Assembly: GCA_029255685.2 (NCBI GenBank)
Contig: CM055312.2
Coordinates: 25,390,203-25,454,202, forward strand
DNA length: 64,000 nt
Direction: 5' to 3'
From: Silene conica
Taxonomy: Eukaryota > Streptophyta > Magnoliopsida > Caryophyllales > Caryophyllaceae
The translations under genes and the position numbers were made by a program. Below, piece by piece: positions 35,744 to 46,373 of the stretch. The notes beneath the pieces are model-generated. The model did no database searches and had not been told where the DNA came from. It saw only the letters and a program-made list of their open reading frames with translations. Position 1 is the first letter of the stretch. Each line of letters opens with the position of its first letter.

Positions 35744-38700
35744 CTAACCACTACTACCCATGGAGACTCCTGAAGTTCTTGACGGGTTTGCGCTTATCAC
35801 ATCCTGCATGGCAAAAACAACAATTTATATCATTTTGTATGAAATCACATGGACTATCATGTAACTCGTCCACTATCAAGTCTGAACTCCCAAACATTTA
35901 ACTGCAATTATAGGGTTAGACTGTCATACAATAGGACATGTTGATAATTGTTTGGTTGCACTTACTTGAGCTGTGGAGTTTTGGCCCGGTCTTGAAGGCA
36001 CAAATCCGAGCATGGGACAGAACATGAAGCTTGGCATATTATCCTCAGCAAATTGCCTAAATCTATTAAGGGCTGGTAATATTTGTGGCAAATCAGGCCT
36101 ATCTTTTCTTCTAAGCTGGGCGCAAGTTAAGGAAAGTTGGGCAAACTCCAAGGCCTCTTCATAAGGCCAGTCAGAAATAGAAGGATCAAGCATTTCTTTG
36201 AACGCCCCCTTTTCAATAGCCCTTTCCACATGATGGGTCAAACCCATGGCCGGCTTTGCTGTAATTAGTTGCAAGTACATTATTCCCAGAGAGTAAATAT
36301 CCGATTTTGTGCCAAGCATCCCAGTTTGTTGATACTCTGGGTCAATATAACAGAATGTTCCTGCAGCTTGGGTCATCCTGTATTGGGTTACACTGTCGGC
36401 AATGGATGGTGGAACCAACCTAGCTAGCCCAACATCACTGATTTTACTGACATAATTCCGGTCGATCAAAATGTTTGCAGGCTTAAGGTCCCGATGGACC
36501 AGTGGTTCAGGCTTTGATTGGTGCAGAAAGAGTAATCCTGTTGCAATTTCTGCAGCAATTCGGAACCGTAGTTGCCAAGGAAGAGACGGAGTGTTTCCTT
36601 TACAAAAGAGGCGATCCTCTAAACTTCCGTTGGACATGTATTCATACACCAAACAACCATACTCTGGGCATGCGCCTAGGAGGAGAACCATGTTGGGATG
36701 CCTTATGCAACTTAGGATTTCAACCTGCAAAAGGTAGAGTTTGAGTAAATTAATGATATTTTTTTAAATATTTTTTAAAAAGACCAGTACCCGAAACACG
36801 CTTGAGGTCAAGGTGATCTGTCCGCACCCGAATTGCATAATATAGAGGAAATGACCTTCCCAACTAAACTCAACTCGGATCTTAGTTTAGTGAGCTTTCA
36901 GAAAGTTTTGAATTATGTAAACAAGTCCTACCTCTTGTTGAAACTGGGATTGTCCTTGAGCAGCATCAGGCCTAAGAACCTTGATAGCAACAGAAGTATG
37001 ATCTAACGTACAGTGGTAGACAGGTCCATAACCGCCTTCTCCAATCTTAAGAGCTTCCGAAAAGTAATCAGTAGCAAGCTCAATCTCCTCAATGCTATAT
37101 CTCCTATACCTAACATCATTGTGTGTTAAAGCATCAATGGCCTTCCTCTTCTCTATGGCTTCTTGGCGTGCTTTCATTTCTGCATTCATCCTCTTCTGAG
37201 CTTCTAACTCTGCAATTCTTTGAGCAGCTTCGGCAGCTTCAATGGCCGCCCTGCACTTGGCTTTTTCCTGCTCCGCTATAGCTATTGCTGCTTCCTCTGC
37301 TGATCGTGCTTCTACTATCTTTTGGTTCTCTTCTGACTTGAGTCTCTGAAGATCAACAGCCTGCACATATTGAGACATAAAAATAAACGGTAAGCTATGA
37401 GTCTTATAATTATATGAGAGGTCTTGCATGAGGACATAGAAAGTTCGATTTCCATATATTTTTGTTCTTACTTGCCCCTCATGTAGGATTTGTGCTGCTA
37501 TGAATTCGCTAACAGAAAAAAACATACATACTCCGTATAACATAAAGAATGCATGAGAAGATAGAGTAAAATTTGTAGCTTATAACCTTCTGTTTAGCTG
37601 AGAGTGCTTCCTTACAGGCTGCATTATACATGTCCATTGTTTGCTTTAGCTCTTGCCTAAGTCTTCTCATTTCAGTTTCCACATCATCCTGCATCCCGGA
37701 CTAAATACAAATTCAAATGAGCTTCTGGACTAGACGAAATTAGGAAGATGAGGAATATATGCGATGGTCTATATATATGTTACTAAGATTCATGAATGGG
37801 TGTGAGATACAATACCCAATTGTGGGATATGGGTGTGACGGGTGACCCCAAAGGTGAAGAGTCATAAGTAAGATAGACGACAAGACAATAGCACAAGAGC
37901 TTGTGTCTGGTTCATATTTGAATGATGGTGGGAGAAGTAGACTAGGATTTGGAGCATATATATATACATATATATATATATACCATCATGTTTAAAGAAG
38001 ATGACATTGAGAAGCCACTGCAGTTGGAGTTGGAATCTGATAAAGAATTCAAATCAATGGATCTTCTGTCAGAGAAAGAGGATCCGAAACTATTATCAGA
38101 GCCATTTGAGAAACGAGGTCCTTGAGAAATATCCATCATATCAAAGGAACCCCGGTCAATGCTACTTCTATCTACACTTGGCCTGCCTGAACTCACAAAG
38201 GATATATCACATTCTGGCATCGATATTTCTCCATATGACATCCCGTTTGCTGCTCTTCCTCTTGTGAATGGTGACCTATTCAAAATGGTGCTTTATGTCA
38301 ACAAAACGCAACATGTTATGGCTTAGAGGTCCCTATTCAAAATGTCATACTCATTGATCGTCTTATGGAAAACATACTATAGAGGATACCGTAATTGAGG
38401 TTTTTAAGTCCTAGTACCTGATTGTATCTGTTTCCTCAGAGAGCCTAGATGGTGTACCTGACAGAGGCAACACATAACTTATTCTTAGTTGCTCATATTT
38501 CTACACATAACGAATCTTATGTTTCACCACATGAAACATCTCACGGAGAACCGAGATACGGATATGTATACCTTTAGAAGAAGTAAACCCGGAATGGGGA
38601 GGAGGAGGAGAGTCGTTTAAAGTGACACCACTGGGAAAGGATTGGGTGGAGGTAGCATTGCGGACAACGCTCTTAGGTGCCGAACGTGTTGCATTTCTGA

Positions 38701-40631
38701 CAGACAACACCTTTCCTTTTTGAATCACGTACACAGTGCAGAAGTCAGGGCCCCCTTTTGTTACATTTGTTGCTACATCGGGTCCCTTGAACTTTCTGCT
38801 GCAAGAATATAATATATATATTTGGTTATATAATTTGGTTATGTGATGTTGGAGTTTATGTGTTCCAAAGACTGGAGGAATTACCTCATTAGTCCGCCCT
38901 TTGATGTGGCTCCTAAAACCATGATTTCAACAGCATTCTGGTAAGCATAGTCGATCAAAGCTTTTGATATGTCCGCATCTTCCAACAATACTTCTTGACA
39001 TTTTATCTGAGATAATACAAGTTTAAATAAACAAAACAATACCATTCTTGTCTAAAGGGTAAACTAATAATATAATAAGAAAAGAAGGAAGTCTTACATG
39101 TTTGCGTGACAAGAAGCAACGAAATGGTAGAAACACCTCTTTACTTTGAGCATCATCCTTTTGTCCAACATCTTCATTAGTATCGGAAAATAGAATTGCA
39201 TTTCCAACTAAAATGGGTTATACATTTATTTAGCAAATATAGATTATACATACTACAAATTCTATACTTTATACTCACTATAAAATTAAATCAATTATGA
39301 GGTTACTATTACAAAAACTGCTTCCTAAATTCAAAATATTTTCCAACCGTTACAACCTAACTTAACGTATTTGTTAAATCCGGCACATAATTTTACTTTT
39401 TCCTGCACATTTTTGTCACCTTATCCCGAATTTACCCTTGTTAAAAAAAAAAATTTAAAAAAATTTATTTCTCTTCTCTTTATTTCTCTCCCAAGTCCCA
39501 ACCAAATAGCTAATAATTTAATGAATTATGGATTTTAATTCGCACATATCATCAGTAATTTCATCGTTCTATCAATAAATTTATTTATACACGCCTTCTA
39601 ATTGATTGAATGAACTTTTTCATTTTATAGAGAGAATTTTTACAATTAGGGTTTGAAATTTAGGAATATAAAATTTTGGATTATTGAAGGTGGGTCGATT
39701 TATGGTAGTTGGTGACGGTGCGTTTTGGTTGTGAGCTTTGGTGGTGGGGCAAGGGGTAATAGGGTGGCTCGATGGCAGTTTCTTTCTCTTTGCGACACTT
39801 CCTTTTTCAATTAATTAGCTCGTGAAGTGAATTAAGGCTTGGTCTCCACATGCATATCCATGTGAAATGGATTTAGCTCATGAACACGGAATCAATCTTC
39901 GTCTTCTCACTAATACCTCTGAAATGCTCTTTCTTTTTCATATTGCACGGACGAAATCATATACGCCCTCCGATTTTCTGTGTTGTTCCTCTTTACATTT
40001 TGGTCTAATAACATTGATGTTCCCTCTTTCCTGTGGGGTCATATGTATTGTGTGGTCTAAATTGATTCCCTTATTTCCTGGGTCAAAATGAAAAGGGAAC
40101 AATACAAGAAATCGGAGGGAGTATGTTTTTTTGGGGATTGTTTTTCTTTTGCTTATTGTTCTCTCCAATTGGATAAAAAGTGGGAGGGATATCATTGGAA
40201 AAGATGATAAAATGTGCGGGATTACGCAAAATTGTGTGCCGGATTTAGCAAGTCCCTAAATTAATTAGTGCTTCTGTTATTTAAAACCGCATTTCATCAA
40301 ACAATTAATTTCATTGGGAAATATATGATACACATTTGGTTATTAATTAGGGTTTCTTATTAACGTAAATTAAATAAATAGGTATCATGTTCAATAAGTT
40401 ATCATAAATAAATGAAAGAACTACAAAAGCTTATTTTGGTATAAAGTTGAATTAAAAATTAAGAAAAAATGAACCTGGAGCTGTAGATAAAGATTGCCTT
40501 AGTTTAACATGCACCAATGTAACGGTTTTATTCTTTGTGAGAAGATGTTCAGATGCCCATCTAATTGCAAATTGGCTCCATTTATCCTTGTCAATTGCAA
40601 TAACTACAGATTCATCCGCTTTCCCCTCCAT
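35744..40631 (-). CDS. USP-domain protein kinase (receptor-like cytoplasmic kinase, PUB-kinase relative without U-box)
   Basis: Serine/threonine kinase with an N-terminal universal-stress-protein fold, a plant family inferred to act in cytoplasmic signalling. Ten exons by eye, all GT/AG and phase-consistent: 40475-40631, 39098-39207, 38885-39006, 38572-38798, 38418-38457, 37984-38275, 37587-37688, 36932-37360, 35966-36724, 35744-35803; about 765 aa. Residues 1-150 are the USP domain (VVIAIDKDKWSQFAIRWA; EIMVLGATSKGGL; DFCTVYVIQKGK). A serine-rich linker follows, then an alanine/glutamate coiled coil (about 330-427). The kinase domain starts near 440: glycine loop GEGGYGPV (458-465), VAIK lysine (477), HRDLKPAN (570-577), DVG in place of DFG (590-592), as is usual in this family, and a DPEYQQTG activation-loop end. 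The tail ends ...SMGSSG with no U-box, unlike the longer PUB kinases. Start is the first ATG before the USP strand. Intron 1 contains a Stowaway MITE. Confidence 0.92.
39964..40121. mobile_element. Stowaway MITE in intron 1 of the kinase gene, 158 bp
   Basis: Ends CGCCCTCCGATTTTCTGTGT and its inverse ACAAGAAATCGGAGGGAG, with TA on both sides (39962-39963, 40122-40123). Non-coding and AT-rich inside. Lies in the 1.27-kb first intron, between exons 40475-40631 and 39098-39207. Confidence 0.88.
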
Positions 40632-42534
40632 ACTTAATTTATTTTTTAAATTATCTTCAATTGATGAAATATATTTCTTTTATTCAAAATTCTCCCTACA
40701 AAGCATAATTTCCCTTCTTAATATTACGGCTTCTCGTGTTTTCGATAATTTTTTTCTATCTCCTCTGCGACACAGAGGAGATTCACGAAAAAAAATATTT
40801 TTTTGTTGTTAAATTGAGTTGACAAATACCCAATTTAACTTCAAAAAATATTATTTCGTGATGATTACTACAAACTCTATTCTATTTTGTTATTTTTTTG
40901 TACATTGTGTTCAAATCATTTGACAACAATCATTTTTATTTTTCTTCTTTCTTTTTTTCTTTATTGTACAACCTTGCAATTGTCTAATTTAAGTAAATAG
41001 AACAACGGTTGCTCCTAAGCAATAGAAATGGCTATGTTTTATAGTTTATAAGCTAATGTTAGATTAATTACGTTGCTGCCTAAATTTCTAAGTTTTAAAT
41101 ATATAATAGTATTGAATAATAAACTATTTAACCCTATTCTTAAGGAAAAAAGATAAGAAATCAAAATCAAAATCAATATCTATCTATATTATTAAATGAA
41201 TTTTTCCGAGCGATGTGATTGGTCGAAGTATATAATAAGAGGTTTTTAAACTAATGATATGAAAAGATAAAATTTGCAAGGATTTTTTTTTTCAAATGAT
41301 TATAAAGAGTGGAAATTCTCTGTATTTAATTCAATTAGTTGATATATAGTTGTATAGATAAATTTTATATGAACACCACCCAAACATAACTCCTAACGTG
41401 AATAAAAAATGTTGATAAGACGTAGTAGTATCCAAGTTGGACATATGTACTTGCATAATTTCTCTATAAATGATAAATTATTGTTAGATCTTGATTTATT
41501 GTTTAACTTCTTTAGTATTTTTCATTCAGATTGTTTGTTAATGCTAATTTTTAATTTCATGTTTATTTTACAACATATATAAGTAAGGTGTTGTGTTATT
41601 TCGAACTCGATTTGCTAAATACATTTATAGTCACATTCCTTTAATAACCGTGTGTTTTTGAGATTTTTTTTTACTTATTGCCCAATGTGTATGATGAATT
41701 TTATTTCAGTAAATAATAGAATCGCAAGTTTATGTACTCGGTAAGTCGGTAATATATTTATTATTGGTGGTGGTAGAAGGAGTTGTTATGGCTTATGTCG
41801 AAGGATGTCAACAATCCCAAGATTCATTATTTTTTCTGTTTAGCAATAATACGGAGTAACATGGAAGTTCTTGATGTTTGTCTATATATAGTTGTTTAAG
41901 ATCCATGCATGTCTCTTCTTCATAATCACGGAGTATTTTTTTTTTATTGTAGGAAGTTACGGTGACATGGACTACACTTATTACACATGGTGAATACTTT
42001 ATATAAGTTACGGTTTGATTAGGATCAAATTATCATACCTTGATAAGTTTCAAAAGTAATTGAACGACACTACTTATTTATGTACATAAAGCAAAGACGC
42101 CAAGCCATCTCATTTATTTGACAAGTAATGGGGATTATATTTTTACCGATAATAAAATAGGGAATTATTTCGTTATTCTTAATTAGCGTATACATCTTAC
42201 TTGGGATAAGATAACAACAAAACAAATGGTTTTTTTCGTATATTTTGCAAAAATAATATTTCTCATTTATTCCTCCATGAAAGGAAAAAGAATGTAAAGA
42301 ACTTACAACTTACAAGCATTTAAACAATACTGTAGCTCCTTGGTAAGAAGCTTACCAAGTACCAACAACATCAAAAGAACTATCGTTACACAATTAGACA
42401 GTTTTTTGGCTTAGTTAAATGTCGCCTAAAATTGAAGTAGGTTTGTCTCAAACTACTAGGGATGTCATTGGGGCCGGGGCGGTGTTGGATATAGGCTCCC
42501 CCGTACCCTCACTTATCAAGAAAACCTCGCACCC
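40632..42534. other. 5' flank of the kinase gene and AT-rich intergenic
   Basis: Upstream of the kinase ATG the plus strand is rich in T-tracts, with the 5' UTR probably within 40632-40800. A TCTATCTATATTATTAAATGAA-type stretch near 41180 resembles a Helitron 5' end but no 3' end was found. No gene seen. Confidence 0.4.
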
Positions 42535-42620
42535 ATCCCCGCCCCACCACCCATGGCTGGTACAAGTTTCCAAAACCATCCCCGCCCTACCACCCATGAC
42601 AGGTACAAGTTTCCAAAACC
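42535..42620. repeat. two tandem copies of a 43-bp unit
   Basis: ATCCCCGCCC(C/T)ACCACCCATG ... CAAGTTTCCAAAACC repeated twice with a few substitutions. It makes a proline/serine-rich open frame (42419-42739) that is judged non-coding. Confidence 0.8.
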
Positions 42621-42739
42621 ATGTAGGAAATAATTTCTTAAATAATCATATTAATACTGCCAAAGATTATATCAAAAACGATTCAATAAAACCTCAACTG
42701 CAAGAATTAAACAGTCAAGAATATAGAAACAACCTTTAG

Positions 42740-43367
42740 TCCTATATGAGATCGGCCTAAGAACAACCTAGTATAAAACCCAAACTTCAAGGTAGAAGTT
42801 CTCTTTAGATTGCACCCAAGATGAATGAGAAAGATCTCTTCAAAGCTCCTCCTAAATTACTATTAATTATTTAAACTTCAAGGTAGAAGTTCTCTTTAGA
42901 TTGCACCCAAGATGAATGAGAAAGATCTCTTCAAAGCTCCTCCTAAATTACTATTAATTATTTTAGAGTATTTGTTTTGGGATTTTAAGATGATAAACTG
43001 ATCAAATAGAACAAGAGAGAAAACAACTTATGTTTTTTGTCCCTTGTACCACACGGCCGAATCCCTACTTATAGGGTTTTGGTTTGTGTTGGTATTGTAC
43101 TTCTATTAGGAAACCTCCTTATATTATAATATTCTAGGTCAGTTTCCTTATTCCGAATTTCCTTAAAATATCATACATATTTTAATAATTTTCGGTGTAC
43201 AATTACAATTCCCGGAGAACATTAATTAATTATCTTATAATTAATTAATCCAATTATATTATTCTAAAATATCATATATTAAAATATAATTAATAAATAT
43301 AACATTTATATATCTTTATTAGAATTAACATTTAATTCATTTCTCCTAATTATTATTTAATCATATT
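42740..43367 (-). mobile_element. probable LTR relic, copia-like
   Basis: The stretch GGCCTAAGAAC ... GCACCCAAGA ... resembles the same order of motifs in the copia LTR at 45340-45430 (GGCCTAAGAACAGG ... TTGCACCCAAGACTTGA). A CCCTATAAGTAGGG box on the minus strand (43066-43079) could be its TATA box. It contains an exact 91-bp tandem duplication and runs up to the TGTAAC start of the next LTR. Borders uncertain. Confidence 0.4.
42782..42963. repeat. exact 91-bp tandem duplication
   Basis: AAACTTCAAGGTAGAAG ... TTAATTATTT occurs twice back to back (starts 42782 and 42873) with no difference seen, so it is recent. Confidence 0.9.
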
Positions 43368-44317
43368 TGTAACATCCCATATTTTCGTGATTTATATTTT
43401 AAAGGCTTTTAATTATTTTAAAGTGATAAAATAATATTTTAATAATTTATCGGAAAGTATTTTTATAAATAGTAAGATCCGTCTTAAGAACCTTAAGTCC
43501 TTAAGACGAATACAAACTTGGCAACTTAAGTTCTATTCTAAAAACCCGTTCATCCAAACCCGTTTTCATTTAAACGGAAAGGACAACTCATAAACCCTCA
43601 TAGACCCTTGTATGTCGACATATTGACATCTCAAAAATAAGAACACTGTAATAATATTTCTCACAAAACCTCCATAATTATTCATCTTCTTTTCCATTTT
43701 TCTTCATCGTCCGTTCACCGAATCAAGGTAATAAATACATTTTCGGAATCCTCATGAAATTTGCAAGCCATCCGTCACTTCCAATTTCCGTTTCCTTCCA
43801 TTCGAAATTTGGCCTGTTTTGGGTAATTCGAATTTTAGCCTCTTAAAACCGTTTTGCTTGTTGTAGGTGAAGACTTAGAAGATCGCAAGGAGGTTAGTGG
43901 CAAGATTGAAGAAGAGATTGGAGCTAAACGCTTAAAAGGTGACGATTACGAGTAACTCGGCCTTTATTGTAAAATTAGCACTTTGCTTGGTTTTAAATGC
44001 TTAAGTTTCTGATTTTGGTTGTTGTGGTGGATAATGGAACTTAGTATCATGCTAGGAACCCTCAAGAAAGACTTCATATGCTTGGTATATGTTATTCATG
44101 TTTATTGTTAAGATTTCTGAAATTGTATACTTGCGACGATTACAAATAATATTCGTATTGAGGATTGTATGTGGGTTTGAGTGCTGATAGATAGTGTTTT
44201 GATGATTGGTTATACTGGCTAAACCGTGTGTGTTGCGATTATAGAAGATTAGTATCGATTTGGTCGAATTTGTAAATCACTGTAAGTTGCGTTTTGCGTG
44301 CTCAGGGACTCTGAGCC

Positions 44318-44625
44318 GGTCGACCGACCGGCCGCCGGTCGACCGGCTGGGAGTGCATCATAGGACTTTTGCGTAATTCGTAAGTGTAGGGTGTTGGGTG
44401 CCCAGCCGGTAGGCCGGCTGCCTGCCGACCGGCTGGGAGCCTCTTCTTGTAGATTGCGCGTAATAATTTTATGGGGTTTGGTTCCCCAGCCGGTAGGCCG
44501 GCTGCCTGCCGAGCGGCTGGGAACCCCTTTTGCCTATTTTCGTGCTGTAAAGAAAGAGGAAGGAAATAATGGGTGTCCAGCCGGTAGGCCGGCTGCCTGC
44601 CGACCGGCTGGGGGCCCCTGATACG
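44318..44625. repeat. four GC-rich compound dyads, 80-95 bp apart
   Basis: First AGCCGGTCGACCG ... CGGTCGACCGGCT, then three copies of CCAGCCGGTAGGCCGGCT followed by GCCTGCCGACCGGCTGGG (about 44400, 44488 and 44578). Each can fold into a 10-13 bp stem. Flanking bases of the first and third units also pair (ACTC/GAGT and GGTTCC/GGAACC). Confidence 0.85.
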
Positions 44626-44925
44626 TGTGTTTATTTTAAAATCGTATTTAGTCCGTAACTTTTAAATGGTTTATCGGTTTTTATTGAAACTCGTTCTTCG
44701 TACCTTTGATATGTGTTTGAGGTCCCCGGAGGATGGGCGACACTATATTGGGTTCGGGAATGGAGTGAGGATAGAGACCCCCCGGTCGGGTAACCGAAAG
44801 GGAAACCGGCTCTCCCTCATCTTAGTTCCCGGGATCAATTAATATAAGTGTTGTTTAGTGGTTTAAGAAGTTAGAGCTATAGGTTAGTTTCTATCTTTGG
44901 ATGTTAATGGTTGAGTTGTATGTCG

Positions 44926-45231
44926 CGTGATGGGATATGTGTTAAGTTCACCTCTGGACCCATTACGTGTTTTGTATGTCGCGTGATGGGATATGTGTTA
45001 AGTTCACCTCTGGACCCATTACGTGTTTTGCTTGTGGCGTGTCAGGATATGTGTTAAGCTCACCTTTTACCTGACACGTGATCGGTTGTCGTACACGGGA
45101 TATGTGTTAAGTTCACCTCTGGACCCGGTGTGCGATAGCTGTGTATTGGGATATGTGTTAAGTTCACCTCTGGACCCAATACTTGTTTGTAGCATTGGGA
45201 TATGTGTGAAGTTCACCTCTGGATCCTTTGC
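44926..45231. repeat. six tandem hairpin units with conserved loop and variable stems
   Basis: Units at 44926-44967, 44982-45023, 45038-45078, 45091-45133, 45143-45182 and 45192-45231. The loop GATATGTGTTAAGTTCACC is nearly constant. The arms differ: CGTGATGGG/CCCATTACG (twice), CGTGTCAGG/CCTGACACG, ACACGGG/CCCGGTGT with a bulge, GTATTGGG/CCCAATAC and a weaker GCATTGGG/TCCTTTGC. Pairing is kept in five of six. Confidence 0.85.
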
Positions 45232-45247
45232 TTGTAGATGTATGTTG

Positions 45248-46231
45248 TGTGGGGAATAAAGCATGTATTCGCCCCAAACTTGCAGGATTATAATGAAACA
45301 TACAATTGTGATTATAGTCATAAGTTAATTAAAAGCATGAAAAAGAATCAACCTTTGGTCCTTTGTGCTTATGGCCTAAGAACAGGAATTAAAGTAAATT
45401 CCCTCCTATAACTTGCACCCAAGACTTGATTGAGATGATGCCGCGTGTGCTAGAAAATACTCTCCAATTGCCTTGCAATATGGGGAGAGCCTTTTGAGGT
45501 TTTAGATGTGAGATCTGAGTTTTGGGAAAAAGATGTTCTCAAAACCCTAATTATTCTTGAGATCTGTTTTTAATCAGTAAAACAATCAGTAGTCTCACAA
45601 AAGGAGAAGTTCTCTCCTTTTGTAATACTTGGCCGGCCGAGATTGGTCTTGGGTAGGAGTGGGCTTTCCACTCTTACCTTATTCCAATGCATGATTCGAC
45701 CCATTTTGCTAAAATATAATTTGCGGGTATTTATTATAAATCGCACACATGTTATCAGATATTAATACAGTCGATATATTAATAATGGTCTGATAAAATA
45801 CGATATTGTATAATTGGCCAAATTAATATAACTGTTTATATTAATACGCAAATTCAATATTTAATTAAATATAACTGCTTGTATTTAATTTTACGAATTA
45901 ATCATGTAATCCGCATTAGCTAAAATTATTTAATCCGTATTAAATAATAATCTCAACATCTCATTGACTAATTTAATAGTCAATACCTCTGACTAACTGT
46001 TTAGTCATATCCGGCATAAATGTGACTGTATTTTCATACCTTCACATCTCTCAAACGTGTCCTATAGGTGTGACGTATAGGGACCAGTTGATCACCGCCA
46101 TCCGTATGACAATAACGTCAAACTTATCTAGCAAGCCAACCGTTATTGATAAACGTGGATCAACTGATAATAATACAAAAGTATGCCATTGTGATCCTTT
46201 AAGAGATTTAGTAAGTCATTGTACTAACTGT
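45248..46231 (-). repeat. 3' LTR of copia A, missing its last ~20 bp
   Basis: Starts TGTGGGGAATAAAGC and matches 51978-52961. After CTAACTGT it jumps to sequence equivalent to 53789, a deletion that removed the LTR end, the polypurine tract and about 800 bp of 3' UTR. Confidence 0.9.
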
Positions 46232-46373
46232 AAGGTTGAATAGAGTACACGAGAAAATGAATTATTACATGAATTCATAAAAGAGTACTACAACTTAGGA
46301 ACACATCTAATTCCCATGGAATGAATGTGTCCTTCATGCTTATTGCGTGGTAATGCTTTAGTGAGAGGATCAG

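Larger units (their letters stand above)
43368..45247. mobile_element. gypsy-type LTR fragment with dyad and hairpin arrays
   Basis: Begins TGTAACATCCCATATTTTCG, a common start of plant gypsy LTRs, and is cut at 45247 by the copia LTR. No coding region. It contains the dyads at 44318-44625 and the hairpin array at 44926-45231. Orientation and family not determined. Confidence 0.5.

Noticed and set aside
35744..36000. U-box at the C-terminus of the kinase
   Set aside because: After the kinase domain only about 55 residues remain and none match a U-box; the protein belongs to the U-box-less relatives.
41160..41260. Helitron-like 5' end (TCTATCTATATTATTAAATG)
   Set aside because: No hairpin plus CTRR 3' end could be found, and such AT-rich words arise easily.
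42419..42739. 106-codon proline/serine-rich open frame
   Set aside because: Driven by a 43-bp tandem repeat, with no intron structure or recognisable domain.
44926..45231. CRISPR-like array
   Set aside because: Eukaryotic context, only six units, and the variable parts are paired stem arms rather than unique spacers; no cas genes.
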